A stretch of 64,000 nt of DNA from Oryzomicrobium terrae (lineage in GTDB: Bacteria > Pseudomonadota > Gammaproteobacteria > Burkholderiales > Rhodocyclaceae), in the NCBI RefSeq assembly GCF_008274805.1, contig NZ_CP022579.1:2914001-2978000 (forward strand), read 5' to 3'. Both the position numbers and the translations under genes were made by a program. Of the stretch, positions 26,792-35,397 are shown one piece after another. How positions within the stretch are numbered: the stretch's first letter is position 1; the number at the start of each line of letters is the position of its first letter. A model generated the notes under the pieces. The model ran no database searches and was not told the DNA's origin. It saw nothing but the letters and a program-made list of their open reading frames with translations.

Positions 26792-28864
26792 ATGACAACA
26801 ATGACCGCCAATCCCCTGCTCGCAAATCCTTTGCTCGACTTCTCCGGCCTGCCCCGCTTCGACGCCATCACCCCGGCCCACGTCCGCCCCGCCGTTGAGC
26901 AGCTGCTCGCCGACGGCCGCGCCCTGGTGCAGACCCTCACCGCCGCCGGCAGCCCGGCCACCTGGGCCGGCTTCGCCGCCCCGCTCACCGACGGCCTGGA
27001 GCCCCTGTCCCGGGCCTGGGGCATCGTCGGCCACCTGCACTCGGTGAACGACGTGCCGGAATGGCGCGAGACCTACAACGACCTGCTGCCGGAAGTGACC
27101 CGCTTCTACACCGAGCTGGGCCAGAACCTGGCCCTGTTCGAAAAGTACAAGGCCCTGCGCAACAGCGCCGAATACGCCACCCTGACACCGACCCAGCAGA
27201 AGATCGTCGATAACGAAGTGCGCGACTTCCGCCTGTCCGGCGCCGAGCTGCCGGAAGACGTGAAGCCCCGCTTCCAGGCCATCCAGGAGGAGCTGGCCGG
27301 GCTGTCCGCCAAGTTCTCGGAAAACCTGCTCGACGCCACCAACGCCTTCGCCCACCTGGTCACCGACGCCGCCCAACTGGCCGGCCTGCCGGAGGACGTG
27401 CAGGAAGCCGCCCAGGCCGCCGCCGAAAAGGCCGGGGAGAAGGGCTGGAAATTCACCCTGCACGCCCCCTCCTACCTGCCGGTGCTGCAGTACGCCGAGC
27501 ACCGCCCCCTGCGCGAGCTGATGTACCGGGCCTACGCCACCCGGGCCGCCGAGTTCCCCGAGCACGGCAGCAAGCCGGAATGGGACAACGCCCCGCTGAT
27601 CGCCCGCCTCCTGGAACTCAAGCGGGAGGAGGCCCAGCTGCTCGGCTACGCCAACTTCGCCGAGATTTCCCTGGTGCCCAAGATGGCCGAATCCCCGGCC
27701 CAGGTGCTGGCCTTCCTGCGCGAACTGGCGGCCAAGGCCAAGCCCTTCGCCGAGCAGGACGTGGCCGAGTTGCGCAACTTCGCCGCCAAGGAGCTGAACC
27801 TGGCCGACCTGCAGCCCTGGGACGTCTCCTACGCCGCCGAAAAGCTCAAGCAGGCCCGCTACAGCTTCTCCGAGCAGGAGGTGAAGGAATACTTCCCCGA
27901 GCCCCAGGTGCTGGCCGGCCTGTTCCGGGTGATCGAATCCCTGTTCTCGGTGCAGGTGAAACCCGATAGCGCTCCCGCCTGGCACCCGGACGTGCGCTTC
28001 TTCCGCATCGAGCGAAACGGCGCCCTGGTGGGCCAGTTCTACCTGGACCTGTACGCCCGGGAAACCAAGCGCGGCGGCGCCTGGATGGACGAGGCGGTGA
28101 CCCGTCGCCTCAAGAACGGCGCCATCCAGACCCCGGTGGCCTACCTCAACTGCAACTTCCCGGCCCCCGTCGGCAACAAGCCGGCCACCTTCAGCCACGA
28201 CGACGTGATCACCCTGTTCCACGAAACCGGCCATGGCCTGCACCACCTGCTCTCCCAGGTGGAAGAGCTGCCGGTGTCCGGCATCCACGGCGTGGAATGG
28301 GACGCGGTGGAACTGCCCTCCCAGTTCATGGAGAACTTCTGCTGGGAGTGGGACGTGCTCGCCCACATGACCGCCCACGTGGATACCCGCGCCCCCCTGC
28401 CCCGCGCCCTGTTCGACAAGATGCTGGCGGCCAAGAACTTCCTCGCCGGCATGGGCATGGTGCGCCAGCTCGAATTCAGCCTGTTCGACATGCTGCTCCA
28501 CGCCGACTTCGACCCACAGGGCCAGCGCAGTGTGCTCGACCTGCTCCACCAAGTGCGCCAGGAGGTGGCGGTGCTGATCCCGCCGCCCTGGCACCGTTTC
28601 CCCAACAGCTTCTCCCACATCTTCGGCGGCGGTTACGCCGCCGGCTACTACAGCTACAAGTGGGCCGAAGTACTGTCGGCGGACGCCTACGCTGCCTTCG
28701 AGGAGGCCGGCAACCCGCTCGACGCCGCCACCGGCGCCCGCTTCCTGCGCGAGATCCTGGCTGTGGGCGGCTCCCGCCCGGCCATCGAGTCGTTCAAGGC
28801 CTTCCGCGGCCGGGAGCCGTCGGTGGACGCCCTCCTGCGGCATAATGGGATGGTCGCTGCCTAG
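26792..28864 (+). CDS. prlC: Oligopeptidase A (M3 metallopeptidase)
   Basis: Cytoplasmic zinc oligopeptidase that degrades short peptides, including cleaved signal peptides. It has 690 residues. The zinc site is HETGH (His477-His481) in LFHETGHGLHHLLSQVEEL, with the downstream Glu ligand in GVEWDAVELPSQFMENF. Other family blocks are PVAYLNCNFPAP and FSHIFGGGYAAGYYSYKWAE. The ATG at 26792 gives the usual N-terminus (NPLLDFSGLPRFDAITPAHV); the frame is open further upstream but without family similarity. Confidence 0.95.
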   Translation: MTTMTANPLLANPLLDFSGLPRFDAITPAHVRPAVEQLLADGRALVQTLTAAGSPATWAGFAAPLTDGLEPLSRAWGIVGHLHSVNDVPEWRETYNDLLPEVTRFYTELGQNLALFEKYKALRNSAEYATLTPTQQKIVDNEVRDFRLSGAELPEDVKPRFQAIQEELAGLSAKFSENLLDATNAFAHLVTDAAQLAGLPEDVQEAAQAAAEKAGEKGWKFTLHAPSYLPVLQYAEHRPLRELMYRAYATRAAEFPEHGSKPEWDNAPLIARLLELKREEAQLLGYANFAEISLVPKMAESPAQVLAFLRELAAKAKPFAEQDVAELRNFAAKELNLADLQPWDVSYAAEKLKQARYSFSEQEVKEYFPEPQVLAGLFRVIESLFSVQVKPDSAPAWHPDVRFFRIERNGALVGQFYLDLYARETKRGGAWMDEAVTRRLKNGAIQTPVAYLNCNFPAPVGNKPATFSHDDVITLFHETGHGLHHLLSQVEELPVSGIHGVEWDAVELPSQFMENFCWEWDVLAHMTAHVDTRAPLPRALFDKMLAAKNFLAGMGMVRQLEFSLFDMLLHADFDPQGQRSVLDLLHQVRQEVAVLIPPPWHRFPNSFSHIFGGGYAAGYYSYKWAEVLSADAYAAFEEAGNPLDAATGARFLREILAVGGSRPAIESFKAFRGREPSVDALLRHNGMVAA

Positions 28865-28877
28865 GAAGGAGTCTTCC

Positions 28878-29375
28878 ATGGAAACCACGCACACCGTCGC
28901 CCGACGCCCCGTTCGCCTGCCGGCCGCGCTGTTCGCGCTGCTGCTCGGCGTCGGCGCCGGATCCGCCGACGCCCAGATCACCTACCGCTGGGTCGATAAA
29001 TCCGGACGGGTCGTGGTTTCCGATACGGCGCCGCCCAAGGATGCCCGGGATGTGGTGGTGCTGCGCATGAACGAGGCCACCACGCCGCCCGCCCGCTTCG
29101 ATGTGCGCACCGCCAGCGGTAAATACCCGGTGGTGCTGTACACCGCCAGCGAATGCGGCGACCGCTGCGACCAGGCCAAGACGCTGCTCTCCAGCCGGGG
29201 CATCCCCTTTGCCGAAAGGCCGGTGCGCAGCGAAGCCGATCTGCGCGCCCTGAAGCAGCTGACGAACGATCCGGCCGTGCCCACCCTCACCGTGGGACGG
29301 GAGGTCGCTTCCGGCTTCCACGCCGAAGCCTGGAACGACCTGCTCGACCTGGCCGGCTACCCCAAAACCAAATAA
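28878..29375 (+). CDS. Exported DUF4124-glutaredoxin-like protein
   Basis: 165 residues. The signal peptide is residues 1 to about 34 (hydrophobic LPAALFALLLGVGAG, cleavage after ADAQ). Residues 35-60 form a DUF4124 motif (ITYRWVDKSGRVVVSDTAPP). A thioredoxin-fold domain follows with VVLYTASECGDRCDQAK; its redox motif is CGDRC, a CxxxC spacing rather than CxxC. VPTLTVG supplies the cis-Pro. Probably a periplasmic thiol or metal protein. AAGGAG is well spaced from the ATG. It may be co-transcribed with prlC (14 bp gap). Confidence 0.85.
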   Translation: METTHTVARRPVRLPAALFALLLGVGAGSADAQITYRWVDKSGRVVVSDTAPPKDARDVVVLRMNEATTPPARFDVRTASGKYPVVLYTASECGDRCDQAKTLLSSRGIPFAERPVRSEADLRALKQLTNDPAVPTLTVGREVASGFHAEAWNDLLDLAGYPKTK

Positions 29376-29452
29376 ATCCGGGCGCGGCGCACGGAGCGGT
29401 CCGGGCCCCGGCCCGCCATCTCGTAGCCCCGCCCCTGTCGAGAGAAACCCCG

Positions 29453-30256
29453 TTGTCCGCCCCTGAATCCACTACGCCGTTCTCGATCGCCACCTGGAAC
29501 GTCAACTCCCTCAAGGTACGCCTGCCCCATCTGCTCGAATGGCTGGCCGAAGCCAATCCCACCGTGGTCTGCCTGCAAGAAACCAAGCTCGAAGACCACG
29601 CCTTTCCCACCGCCGAGATCGAGGCCGCCGGCTACCAGGTCGCCTTTGCCGGGCAAAAGACCTACAACGGCGTGGCCATCGTCTCCCGCCTGCCCCTGGC
29701 CGATGTGGTGGTCGGCAACCCCCGCTTCGACGATCCGCAAAAACGCCTGATCTCAGCTACCGTGGCCGCCCCCGACGGCGATGTTCGGGTCGTGGGGGCC
29801 TATTTCCCCAACGGCCAGGCCGTGGGCTCCGACAAGTACGCCTACAAGCTTCAGTGGCTCACCGCCCTGCACGACTGGCTAGCCGACGAGCTGGCCAGCC
29901 ACCCGCGCCTGGCCCTGTGCGGCGATTACAACATCGCGCCGGAAGACGCGGACGTGCACGACCCGGTCGCCTGGGCCGGCCAGATCCTCTGTTCCGACCC
30001 CGAGCGCCAGGCTTTCCGCGACCTGATCGCCCTGGGACTGGTGGATGCCTACCGACTGTTTCCCCAGGCCGAACGCAGCTTTTCCTGGTGGGACTACCGC
30101 AACCTGGGTTTCCAGAAGAACCTGGGGCTGCGCATCGACCACGTACTGCTCTCCGCCCCTCTGGCGGCCCGCTGCACCGCGGCGCGCATCGAGCGTCATC
30201 TGCGCAAGAAGGAACGCCCCTCCGACCACGCCCCGGTGATCGCCACCCTGGGTTGA
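29453..30256 (+). CDS. xth: Exodeoxyribonuclease III
   Basis: Mg-dependent AP endonuclease and 3'-5' exonuclease of base-excision repair. It has 267 residues from a TTG at 29453, preferred because the conserved FSIATWNVNSLKVRLPHLL then lies near residue 11. Catalytic blocks: CLQETKLED, KTYNGVAIVSR, ALCGDYNIAPED, and FSWWDYRNLGF. NLGLRIDHVLLS and SDHAPVIA complete the active site. The start codon is uncertain because the frame is open upstream. Confidence 0.93.
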   Translation: MSAPESTTPFSIATWNVNSLKVRLPHLLEWLAEANPTVVCLQETKLEDHAFPTAEIEAAGYQVAFAGQKTYNGVAIVSRLPLADVVVGNPRFDDPQKRLISATVAAPDGDVRVVGAYFPNGQAVGSDKYAYKLQWLTALHDWLADELASHPRLALCGDYNIAPEDADVHDPVAWAGQILCSDPERQAFRDLIALGLVDAYRLFPQAERSFSWWDYRNLGFQKNLGLRIDHVLLSAPLAARCTAARIERHLRKKERPSDHAPVIATLG

Positions 30257-30309
30257 GCCCGGGCTGAAACGACGACCGCACTTCCTGCCCCCCCACCCCG
30301 TCCTGCGCC

Positions 30310-31020
30310 ATGACCACCGCCGATCTTGCCCCTGTTGCGCCCCCGCCGGCCCTGCCCCCGCTGACTGCGCTGACCGAGCGCTACCCCTGCCTGGCCGGGT
30401 TGCCGGCGGACACCCTGGCCGCCCTGCCGCCGCTGATGACGGTGCCGGCCGGGACCGTGCTGTTCTCGGAACAGCAGCCCTGCCAGGGTTTCCCCCTGGT
30501 GCTCGACGGGACGGTCAAGGTGGTCAAATCCGCCGCGTCCGGGCGTGAATTGATGCTCTACCAGGTAGAGCCCGGCGCCAGCTGCCTGATCACCAGCAGC
30601 TGCCTGCTCGGCCGCAGCCCCTACCCGGCCCGGGGCGAAGCCCTGACGCCGGTCACCCTGACCCTGCTGCCCCGCCCCCTGTTCGACCGGCTACTGGCCG
30701 AACACGCCCCATTCCGCGAGTTCGTCTTCCACCTCTTCGCCGATCGCCTCGCCGACCTGATGACTCTGGTGGAGGAGGTGGCCTTCCAGCGCCTCGACCA
30801 GCGCCTGGCCCGCCTGCTGCTGGCCCGGGGCGGGCTTGGCGCCGATGGACGGATCAATGCCACCCACCAGCAATTGGCCGAAGAGTTGGGCAGCGTGCGT
30901 GAGATCGTCTCGCGCCTGCTCAAGCAGTTCGCCGACGCCGGCTGGGTGCGCCTCTCCCGGGGCGGGATCGACCTGCTCGACAGTGCCGCCCTGCGCCGGT
31001 TGGCCGACGCCAACCACTGA
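30310..31020 (+). CDS. Crp/Fnr-family transcriptional regulator
   Basis: 236 residues. The N-terminal cyclic-nucleotide-binding-like domain covers about 30-155 (VPAGTVLFSEQQPCQGFPLV). A dimer helix precedes a C-terminal winged helix (about 165-230). The recognition helix reads SVREIVSRLLKQF; the E-x-x-S-R pattern is that of FNR-like proteins that read TTGAT half-sites. The N-terminal iron-sulphur cysteine cluster of FNR is not evident, although Cys pairs occur (GASCLITSSC). It may control the FNR-type boxes upstream of nosR and nosZ in this window (inference), or the small DUF2892 gene that follows. Confidence 0.9.
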   Translation: MTTADLAPVAPPPALPPLTALTERYPCLAGLPADTLAALPPLMTVPAGTVLFSEQQPCQGFPLVLDGTVKVVKSAASGRELMLYQVEPGASCLITSSCLLGRSPYPARGEALTPVTLTLLPRPLFDRLLAEHAPFREFVFHLFADRLADLMTLVEEVAFQRLDQRLARLLLARGGLGADGRINATHQQLAEELGSVREIVSRLLKQFADAGWVRLSRGGIDLLDSAALRRLADANH

Positions 31021-31187
31021 GCGAGCCCCGCACCAGGCGCGGAGTTTCACGGCATGCCTTTGAAAGTCCGCTCCCAGTCTTGCTTTCCGGGAAGCCATTA
31101 GAAAATTGCTTTTTATGTAACCGGGGTCACAGACGAATCCCGGCCCCGGGTCTATCATGAAACGGTGATAAACCTGAGGAGGCAGCC

Positions 31188-31376
31188 ATGAAGGCAAACG
31201 TAGGCGGTATGGACAAGGTGGCGCGCATCGGCGCCGGCGTCGTGCTGATCGGCCTGGCCCTGGCCGGCGTGATCGGACCGTGGGGTTACATCGGCGTGGT
31301 GCCTCTGGCCACGGGATTGATGGGTTGGTGCCCGGCTTACAGCCTGTTCGGCATCAAGACCTGCTCGACCAAGTAA
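31188..31376 (+). CDS. DUF2892 (YgaP-like transmembrane) small protein
   Basis: 62 residues with two membrane segments: VARIGAGVVLIGLALAGVIG and YIGVVPLATGLMGWCPAYSLFG. The opening KANVGGMDKVARI and the tail GWCPAYSLFGIKTC are typical of DUF2892, often found alone or fused to rhodanese. Two cysteines lie in the C-terminal part. GAGGAGG precedes the ATG. An inverted pair TATCA-N8-TGATA lies at 31153-31170, between the regulator and this gene, and may be an operator. Confidence 0.85.
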   Translation: MKANVGGMDKVARIGAGVVLIGLALAGVIGPWGYIGVVPLATGLMGWCPAYSLFGIKTCSTK

Positions 31377-31463
31377 GCGTCGGGCACCTCTGTCGCCCCA
31401 TTCCGGAGTGATCCAGTCACGTTGCTCACCCGGCGGTGCAGAGGCATAGCAGTTTCCACCCTT

Positions 31464-31503
31464 AGCGCGGACAGACCGAGAGGTCGCCTCCGCGCTTTTT
31501 TTC
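31464..31503 (+). terminator. Intrinsic terminator in the 31377-31822 gap
   Basis: AGCGCGGA / TCCGCGCT forms the outer stem and GACC-GAGA-GGTC a second inner stem; TTTTTTT follows. It either ends the DUF2892 transcript with an 87-base 3' UTR or closes a small RNA. The remainder of the gap (31504-31822) shows one palindrome at 31708 and no other gene that I can support. Confidence 0.8.
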
Positions 31504-31707
31504 GTCCGCACAACGGCTTTCCCGTCTGGGCAGCGAAGGGAGCGGGAACATGCCCCACTCCCCCGGATGCGCCGCAGCTAACACAATGCCTCCTGGCCCG
31601 GCGAGGCAAACGACCGTACCGCTGCCGCCATGACGCTAAGCGCCCAGCCCCAGCAACTAAAGGCTTCTGGCGGCCACTAAGCTAAGTGCATGGAGAGCAA
31701 TCAGTGC

Positions 31708-31729
31708 AGGTTTTCGCTGGCGAAAACCT
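31708..31729. repeat. Perfect 10-bp palindrome upstream of the RHH gene
   Basis: AGGTTTTCGC-TG-GCGAAAACCT lies 94 bp before the ATG of the ribbon-helix-helix gene. Small RHH regulators often bind such sites in their own promoter, so this is a candidate operator. TATAGT at 31785-31790 may be the -10. Confidence 0.55.
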
Positions 31730-31822
31730 CGCCCAGCAGCCGACCTCTGCGATCCGAAGCAATTTTTTGGCGGACCTACACTCTTATAGTGCAATTAGCC
31801 CCGAAGAGGAGTGAGTACGACC

Positions 31823-32122
31823 ATGCACCCCAAATTCCTGACTGCTCGCATAACTGAAGAAAACAAAAATGAGCTCAAGAAAAGCGGGCTCATGGCCAAG
31901 GCACTGGAAACCTACATTGCCGAAGCGACCATCGAAACCATCATCGATGCGCTCAAAGCCCGCTTCGAAACAGGCCGCGTCGTCGGCGAGGACATCAAGC
32001 AGGCCGCCTTCCTGATCGACCCGGCCGTTTGCGCCAAGCTAGACGAATTCGCCGCCCGCACTGGGCTTTCCTGCGACCTGATCGTCCGCCTCATTATCGA
32101 GAGCCATCAAAAGGAAGATTAG
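31823..32122 (+). CDS. Small ribbon-helix-helix-like DNA-binding protein
   Basis: 99 residues. The C-terminal ~45 residues read as a ribbon-helix-helix: a strand AAFLIDPAV, then helix KLDEFAARTG, turn, and helix LSCDLIVRLIIESH. The N-terminal half is helical and charged (TEENKNELKKSGLMAKALE). The ATG at 31823 has GAGGAG 11 bases upstream; a GTG at 31811 overlaps that site and is rejected. Base composition is poorer in GC than the flanks. No toxin gene is adjacent, so an antitoxin role is not supported. Function unknown. Confidence 0.65.
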   Translation: MHPKFLTARITEENKNELKKSGLMAKALETYIAEATIETIIDALKARFETGRVVGEDIKQAAFLIDPAVCAKLDEFAARTGLSCDLIVRLIIESHQKED

Positions 32123-32191
32123 CCGTCGGCAGAGGGGCGGGCCTGGCGCCGCGGTCGCGTTCCGCCGAGCGCATGCCCGGCCCGGATCAGA

Positions 32192-32995
32192 TCACGCCGC
32201 CGGCGGCGGGACAGGCGTCGCCGCCATCCGGTTGGCCAGGGCGACAAAGGCCTCCAGAGTCAGATCCTCGGCCCGGGCCTGGGGATCGATACCCACGGCG
32301 TCCAGGTCGGCGGGGGCGCACACCGGCTTGAGGGTGTTGCGCACCATCTTGCGCCGCTGGGAAAAGGCGGCGGTAACCACCCGGTCGAACACCGTCCAGT
32401 CCTGCACCGGCAGCAACGCCTCCCGGGGCTTGGGGGTGAGGCGAACCACCGCCGAATCCACCTTGGGTGGCGGATCGAAGGATTCCGGCGGCACGTCGAT
32501 CAGCCACTCCAGGTCGAAGCGATACTGCAACATCACCGACAGGCGTCCCCGGTCGCTATCACCGGGACCGGCCACCATGCGCTCGACTACTTCTTTTTGC
32601 AGCATGAAGTGCATGTCGCGCACGTGCTCGGCAGCCTCGGCCAGATGGAAGAGGAGCGGCGTGGAGATGTTGTAGGGCAGGTTGCCGACGATGCGCAGCC
32701 CACCCTGGCCAGGCGCCAGGCGGCTGAAGTCGAAGGCCAGGGCGTCGCCTTCGTGGATGGTCACCCGCTCCGGGGCATGCAGGCGCTTCAGCCGGGCGAT
32801 CAGGTCCCGGTCGATCTCGACCACATGCAAGTGGTCGACCCGCTTCAGCAGGGGTTCGGTGATCGCCCCCAGGCCGGGGCCGATTTCCACCACCGTATCG
32901 CCCCGGGCCGGACTGACGGCGGAGACGATGGCATTGATGAGTTGCACGTCGACCAGGAAGTTCTGGCCGAAACGCTTGCGCGGAATATGTTTCAT
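32192..32995 (-). CDS. rsmA: 16S rRNA A1518/A1519 N6-dimethyltransferase
   Basis: Dimethylates two adjacent adenosines near the 3' end of 16S rRNA during 30S assembly. It has 267 residues. [11 protein letters not shown] at the N-terminus, the SAM-binding [23 protein letters not shown], and the catalytic [17 protein letters not shown] with [20 protein letters not shown] follows and [13 protein letters not shown] closes the core. It lies nine bp downstream of pdxA in the conserved lptD-surA-pdxA-rsmA order. Confidence 0.96.
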   Translation of the reverse strand: MKHIPRKRFGQNFLVDVQLINAIVSAVSPARGDTVVEIGPGLGAITEPLLKRVDHLHVVEIDRDLIARLKRLHAPERVTIHEGDALAFDFSRLAPGQGGLRIVGNLPYNISTPLLFHLAEAAEHVRDMHFMLQKEVVERMVAGPGDSDRGRLSVMLQYRFDLEWLIDVPPESFDPPPKVDSAVVRLTPKPREALLPVQDWTVFDRVVTAAFSQRRKMVRNTLKPVCAPADLDAVGIDPQARAEDLTLEAFVALANRMAATPVPPPAA

Positions 32996-33004
32996 GAAAA
33001 CGGA

Positions 33005-34042
33005 CTAGGAGCGGGCCGGGGTCGCCAGGGCGGCCATGCGGCAGGCCTCGTCCACGGCGGTGAACAGGCTGCCCGGGTCGGCCTGGCCGGTACCGGCCAG
33101 GGCCAGGGCGGTGCCGTGGTCCACCGAGGTGCGGATCACCGGCAGGCCCAGGGTGACATTGATGCCCTGGCCGAAGGTGGCGTACTTGAGCACGGCCAGG
33201 CCCTGGTCGTGATACATGGCCAGCACCGCATCGCCCCGGGCCAGCACCGGCGGGGTGAACAGGGTGTCGGCAGGCAGGGGACCGATCAGTTCGAGACCCT
33301 CGCGGCGCAACTGCTCCAGAGTCGGGGTGATCACCTCGATCTCCTCGCGCCCCAGGTGGCCGTCTTCCCCGGCGTGGGGATTGAGGCCGGTGACCAGGAT
33401 ACGCGGCCGGGCCAGACCGTACTTGCGCTTGAGGTCGGCATCGAGAATGGTGATGACCTCGCGCAGCAGGGCCGGGGTGATGGCACCCGGCACATCCTTG
33501 AGCGGCAGGTGGGTGGTGGCCAGGGCGACGCGCAGGGGGTGCCTGTCGGCCCCCTCCCCCACGTCGCCGGCGAGCATCATCACCACCCGGGGGGTGGATG
33601 TGTGCTCGGCCAAGTATTCGGTGTGGCCGGTGAACGGCACGCCGGCGTCGTTAATCACGCCCTTGTGCACCGGAGCGGTGACCATGGCGGCGAACTCGCC
33701 GGAAACGCAGCCGGCCAGAGCCCGGTCGAGCAGGGCGAGCACGTAGGCGCCGTTGCGCGCGTCGAGTTGGCCGGCCTGGGACGGCGCGGCCAGCGGCACA
33801 TGCAGCACTTCCAGGCAGCCCGGAAAGGGTGCCCGGCCGGCGGGCTGGCCGGGGTCGTAGTCGCGGATCGCCACTACCTGGCCGGTGGCCCGGGCCCGCT
33901 CGGCGATCAGCTCCCGGTCACCGAGCACCACCAGACGCGCCGGAAAGCGCGCCTGGGCCAGGCGCACGCACAGCTCCGGACCGATCCCCGCCGGCTCGCC
34001 ACTGGTAATGGCGATCAGGGGGCTGTGCTCGGCCGCGGCCAT
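33005..34042 (-). CDS. pdxA: 4-hydroxythreonine-4-phosphate dehydrogenase
   Basis: NAD-dependent oxidation in pyridoxal-5-phosphate synthesis. It has 345 residues. Motifs: [14 protein letters not shown] (N-terminal), [20 protein letters not shown] (with the metal/substrate His), [18 protein letters not shown], and [13 protein letters not shown]. The C-terminal part has [21 protein letters not shown]. The ATG overlaps the surA stop (TAATG), so the two are translationally coupled. The Epd-like enzyme at 7794 could supply the same pathway. Confidence 0.96.
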   Translation of the reverse strand: MAAAEHSPLIAITSGEPAGIGPELCVRLAQARFPARLVVLGDRELIAERARATGQVVAIRDYDPGQPAGRAPFPGCLEVLHVPLAAPSQAGQLDARNGAYVLALLDRALAGCVSGEFAAMVTAPVHKGVINDAGVPFTGHTEYLAEHTSTPRVVMMLAGDVGEGADRHPLRVALATTHLPLKDVPGAITPALLREVITILDADLKRKYGLARPRILVTGLNPHAGEDGHLGREEIEVITPTLEQLRREGLELIGPLPADTLFTPPVLARGDAVLAMYHDQGLAVLKYATFGQGINVTLGLPVIRTSVDHGTALALAGTGQADPGSLFTAVDEACRMAALATPARS

Positions 34043-35397
34043 TATTCGCGCTCCAGGCGGATTTCCACGTAGGCCCGGTCGCGGATCTGGCGCAGCCAGT
34101 CCTGGTAGGCGTCGTCGGAGCGGCGGTCACGCAGGGCTTGACGGGCGATGGAGCGGCGACGCTCGTCGGAAACGTCCTGGACGCGACGCTCCTGAACCTG
34201 GATCAAGTGCCAGCCGAAGGGGCTGCGCACCGGTTCGCTGATCTGGCCGGGGGTCAGGGCATTCATGGCCCGCTCGAACTCGGGCACGGTGTCGCCCGGA
34301 TAGATCCAGCCCAAATCCCCCCCCTTGGCGGCAGAGCCGTCCTGGGAATAGAGGCGGGCCAGTTCGGCAAAGTCGGCGCCGCCCTTTTCCAGACGCTCCT
34401 TGACGGCCGCCAGCTTGCGCCGGCCTTCTTCCTCGGAAACCACCTCGTTGACCCGGATCAGGATGTGGCGCACCCGGGTCTGCTGCACCGGGGGCAGATC
34501 CATGCCGCCCCCCTTCTTCGCCACCAGCTTGATGACGTGGAAGCCGGCCGGGCTGCGCAGCACGCCGCTGCTCTGACCGGGATTCAGTTCTGCCGCAGCC
34601 TGGGCAAAAATGGTCGGCAGACGGTCCTGGGTGCGGAACCCCAGATCACCACCGTTGAGGGCATCCGGCGCATCGGAGTAGGAGGCCGCCAACTGAGCGA
34701 AGTCTTCGCCCTGGCGCGCCCGTTCCGCCGCCTGGGCGGCCTTGGCCTGGAGCTTTTGCAGGGCCTCGGGACTGGCGCCTTCCGGCGCGCGCACCAGGAT
34801 GTGGGCAATCTGCAATTCTTCGCCGCTGGCCGCTCCACCACGCTGCTCGCCGGCAATGAAGTTGTCCACCTCGCCGTCGGAAATGGTGATGCGGTTTTCC
34901 ACTTCCCGCTCGCGCAGGCGCGAGATGATGATCTCGCTACGGATTTCCTCGCGGAATTTGGGATAGGACACCCCGTCCTTTTCCAGCATGGCGCGGAACT
35001 CGACCACCGATACCTTATTGTTGGCGGCAATGCGGCCGATCGCCTGGTCCAGCTCGGCATCGGACACCTTGACCCCGGAATCCCGGGCCAGTTGCAGTTG
35101 CACCCGGTCCATCACCAGGCGCTCGAGCATCTGGCGCTCCAGTTCCTCCTTGGGCGGCAGGGAGGTGCCCCGGCTCTTGAGCTGAGCCAGGGCCAGGTCG
35201 AGGCGCTGGCGCAGGTCGCTGGCGGTGATCACCTCGTCATTGACCACGGCCACGATGCGGTCGGCCTCCAGCGGCTCGTTGCGCGGGGCCGCCTGCAGAC
35301 TGGTCAGGGGCGCCAGGACGGCAGCAGAGAAGGTGGCCAGCAACACCAGCCGGTGGGCGCTGCAGGAGCGAAAAACGGCAGGAAGCATGCGGATCAT
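34042..35397 (-). CDS. surA: Periplasmic chaperone/peptidyl-prolyl isomerase SurA
   Basis: 451 residues. Signal peptide with [15 protein letters not shown] and cleavage after LQA. An N-terminal chaperone domain follows ([19 protein letters not shown]). Two parvulin domains come next, around 190-290 ([15 protein letters not shown]) and 305-405 ([28 protein letters not shown]). A short C-terminal helix closes the chaperone module. SurA assists folding of outer-membrane proteins, including LptD, whose gene overlaps its start by 4 bp. Confidence 0.96.
   Translation of the reverse strand: MIRMLPAVFRSCSAHRLVLLATFSAAVLAPLTSLQAAPRNEPLEADRIVAVVNDEVITASDLRQRLDLALAQLKSRGTSLPPKEELERQMLERLVMDRVQLQLARDSGVKVSDAELDQAIGRIAANNKVSVVEFRAMLEKDGVSYPKFREEIRSEIIISRLREREVENRITISDGEVDNFIAGEQRGGAASGEELQIAHILVRAPEGASPEALQKLQAKAAQAAERARQGEDFAQLAASYSDAPDALNGGDLGFRTQDRLPTIFAQAAAELNPGQSSGVLRSPAGFHVIKLVAKKGGGMDLPPVQQTRVRHILIRVNEVVSEEEGRRKLAAVKERLEKGGADFAELARLYSQDGSAAKGGDLGWIYPGDTVPEFERAMNALTPGQISEPVRSPFGWHLIQVQERRVQDVSDERRRSIARQALRDRRSDDAYQDWLRQIRDRAYVEIRLERE

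Noticed and set aside
26726-28981. Long open antisense frame opposite prlC (and similar ones opposite tkt, pgk, pyk and nosR)
   Set aside because: They reflect strong third-position G/C bias of the true genes; compositions are Gly/Val/His-rich and show no family motif.
31153-31170. TATCA-N8-TGATA as an FNR box
   Set aside because: The spacing is eight, not four, and the half-sites are not TTGAT, so FNR binding is not supported; it may be another operator.
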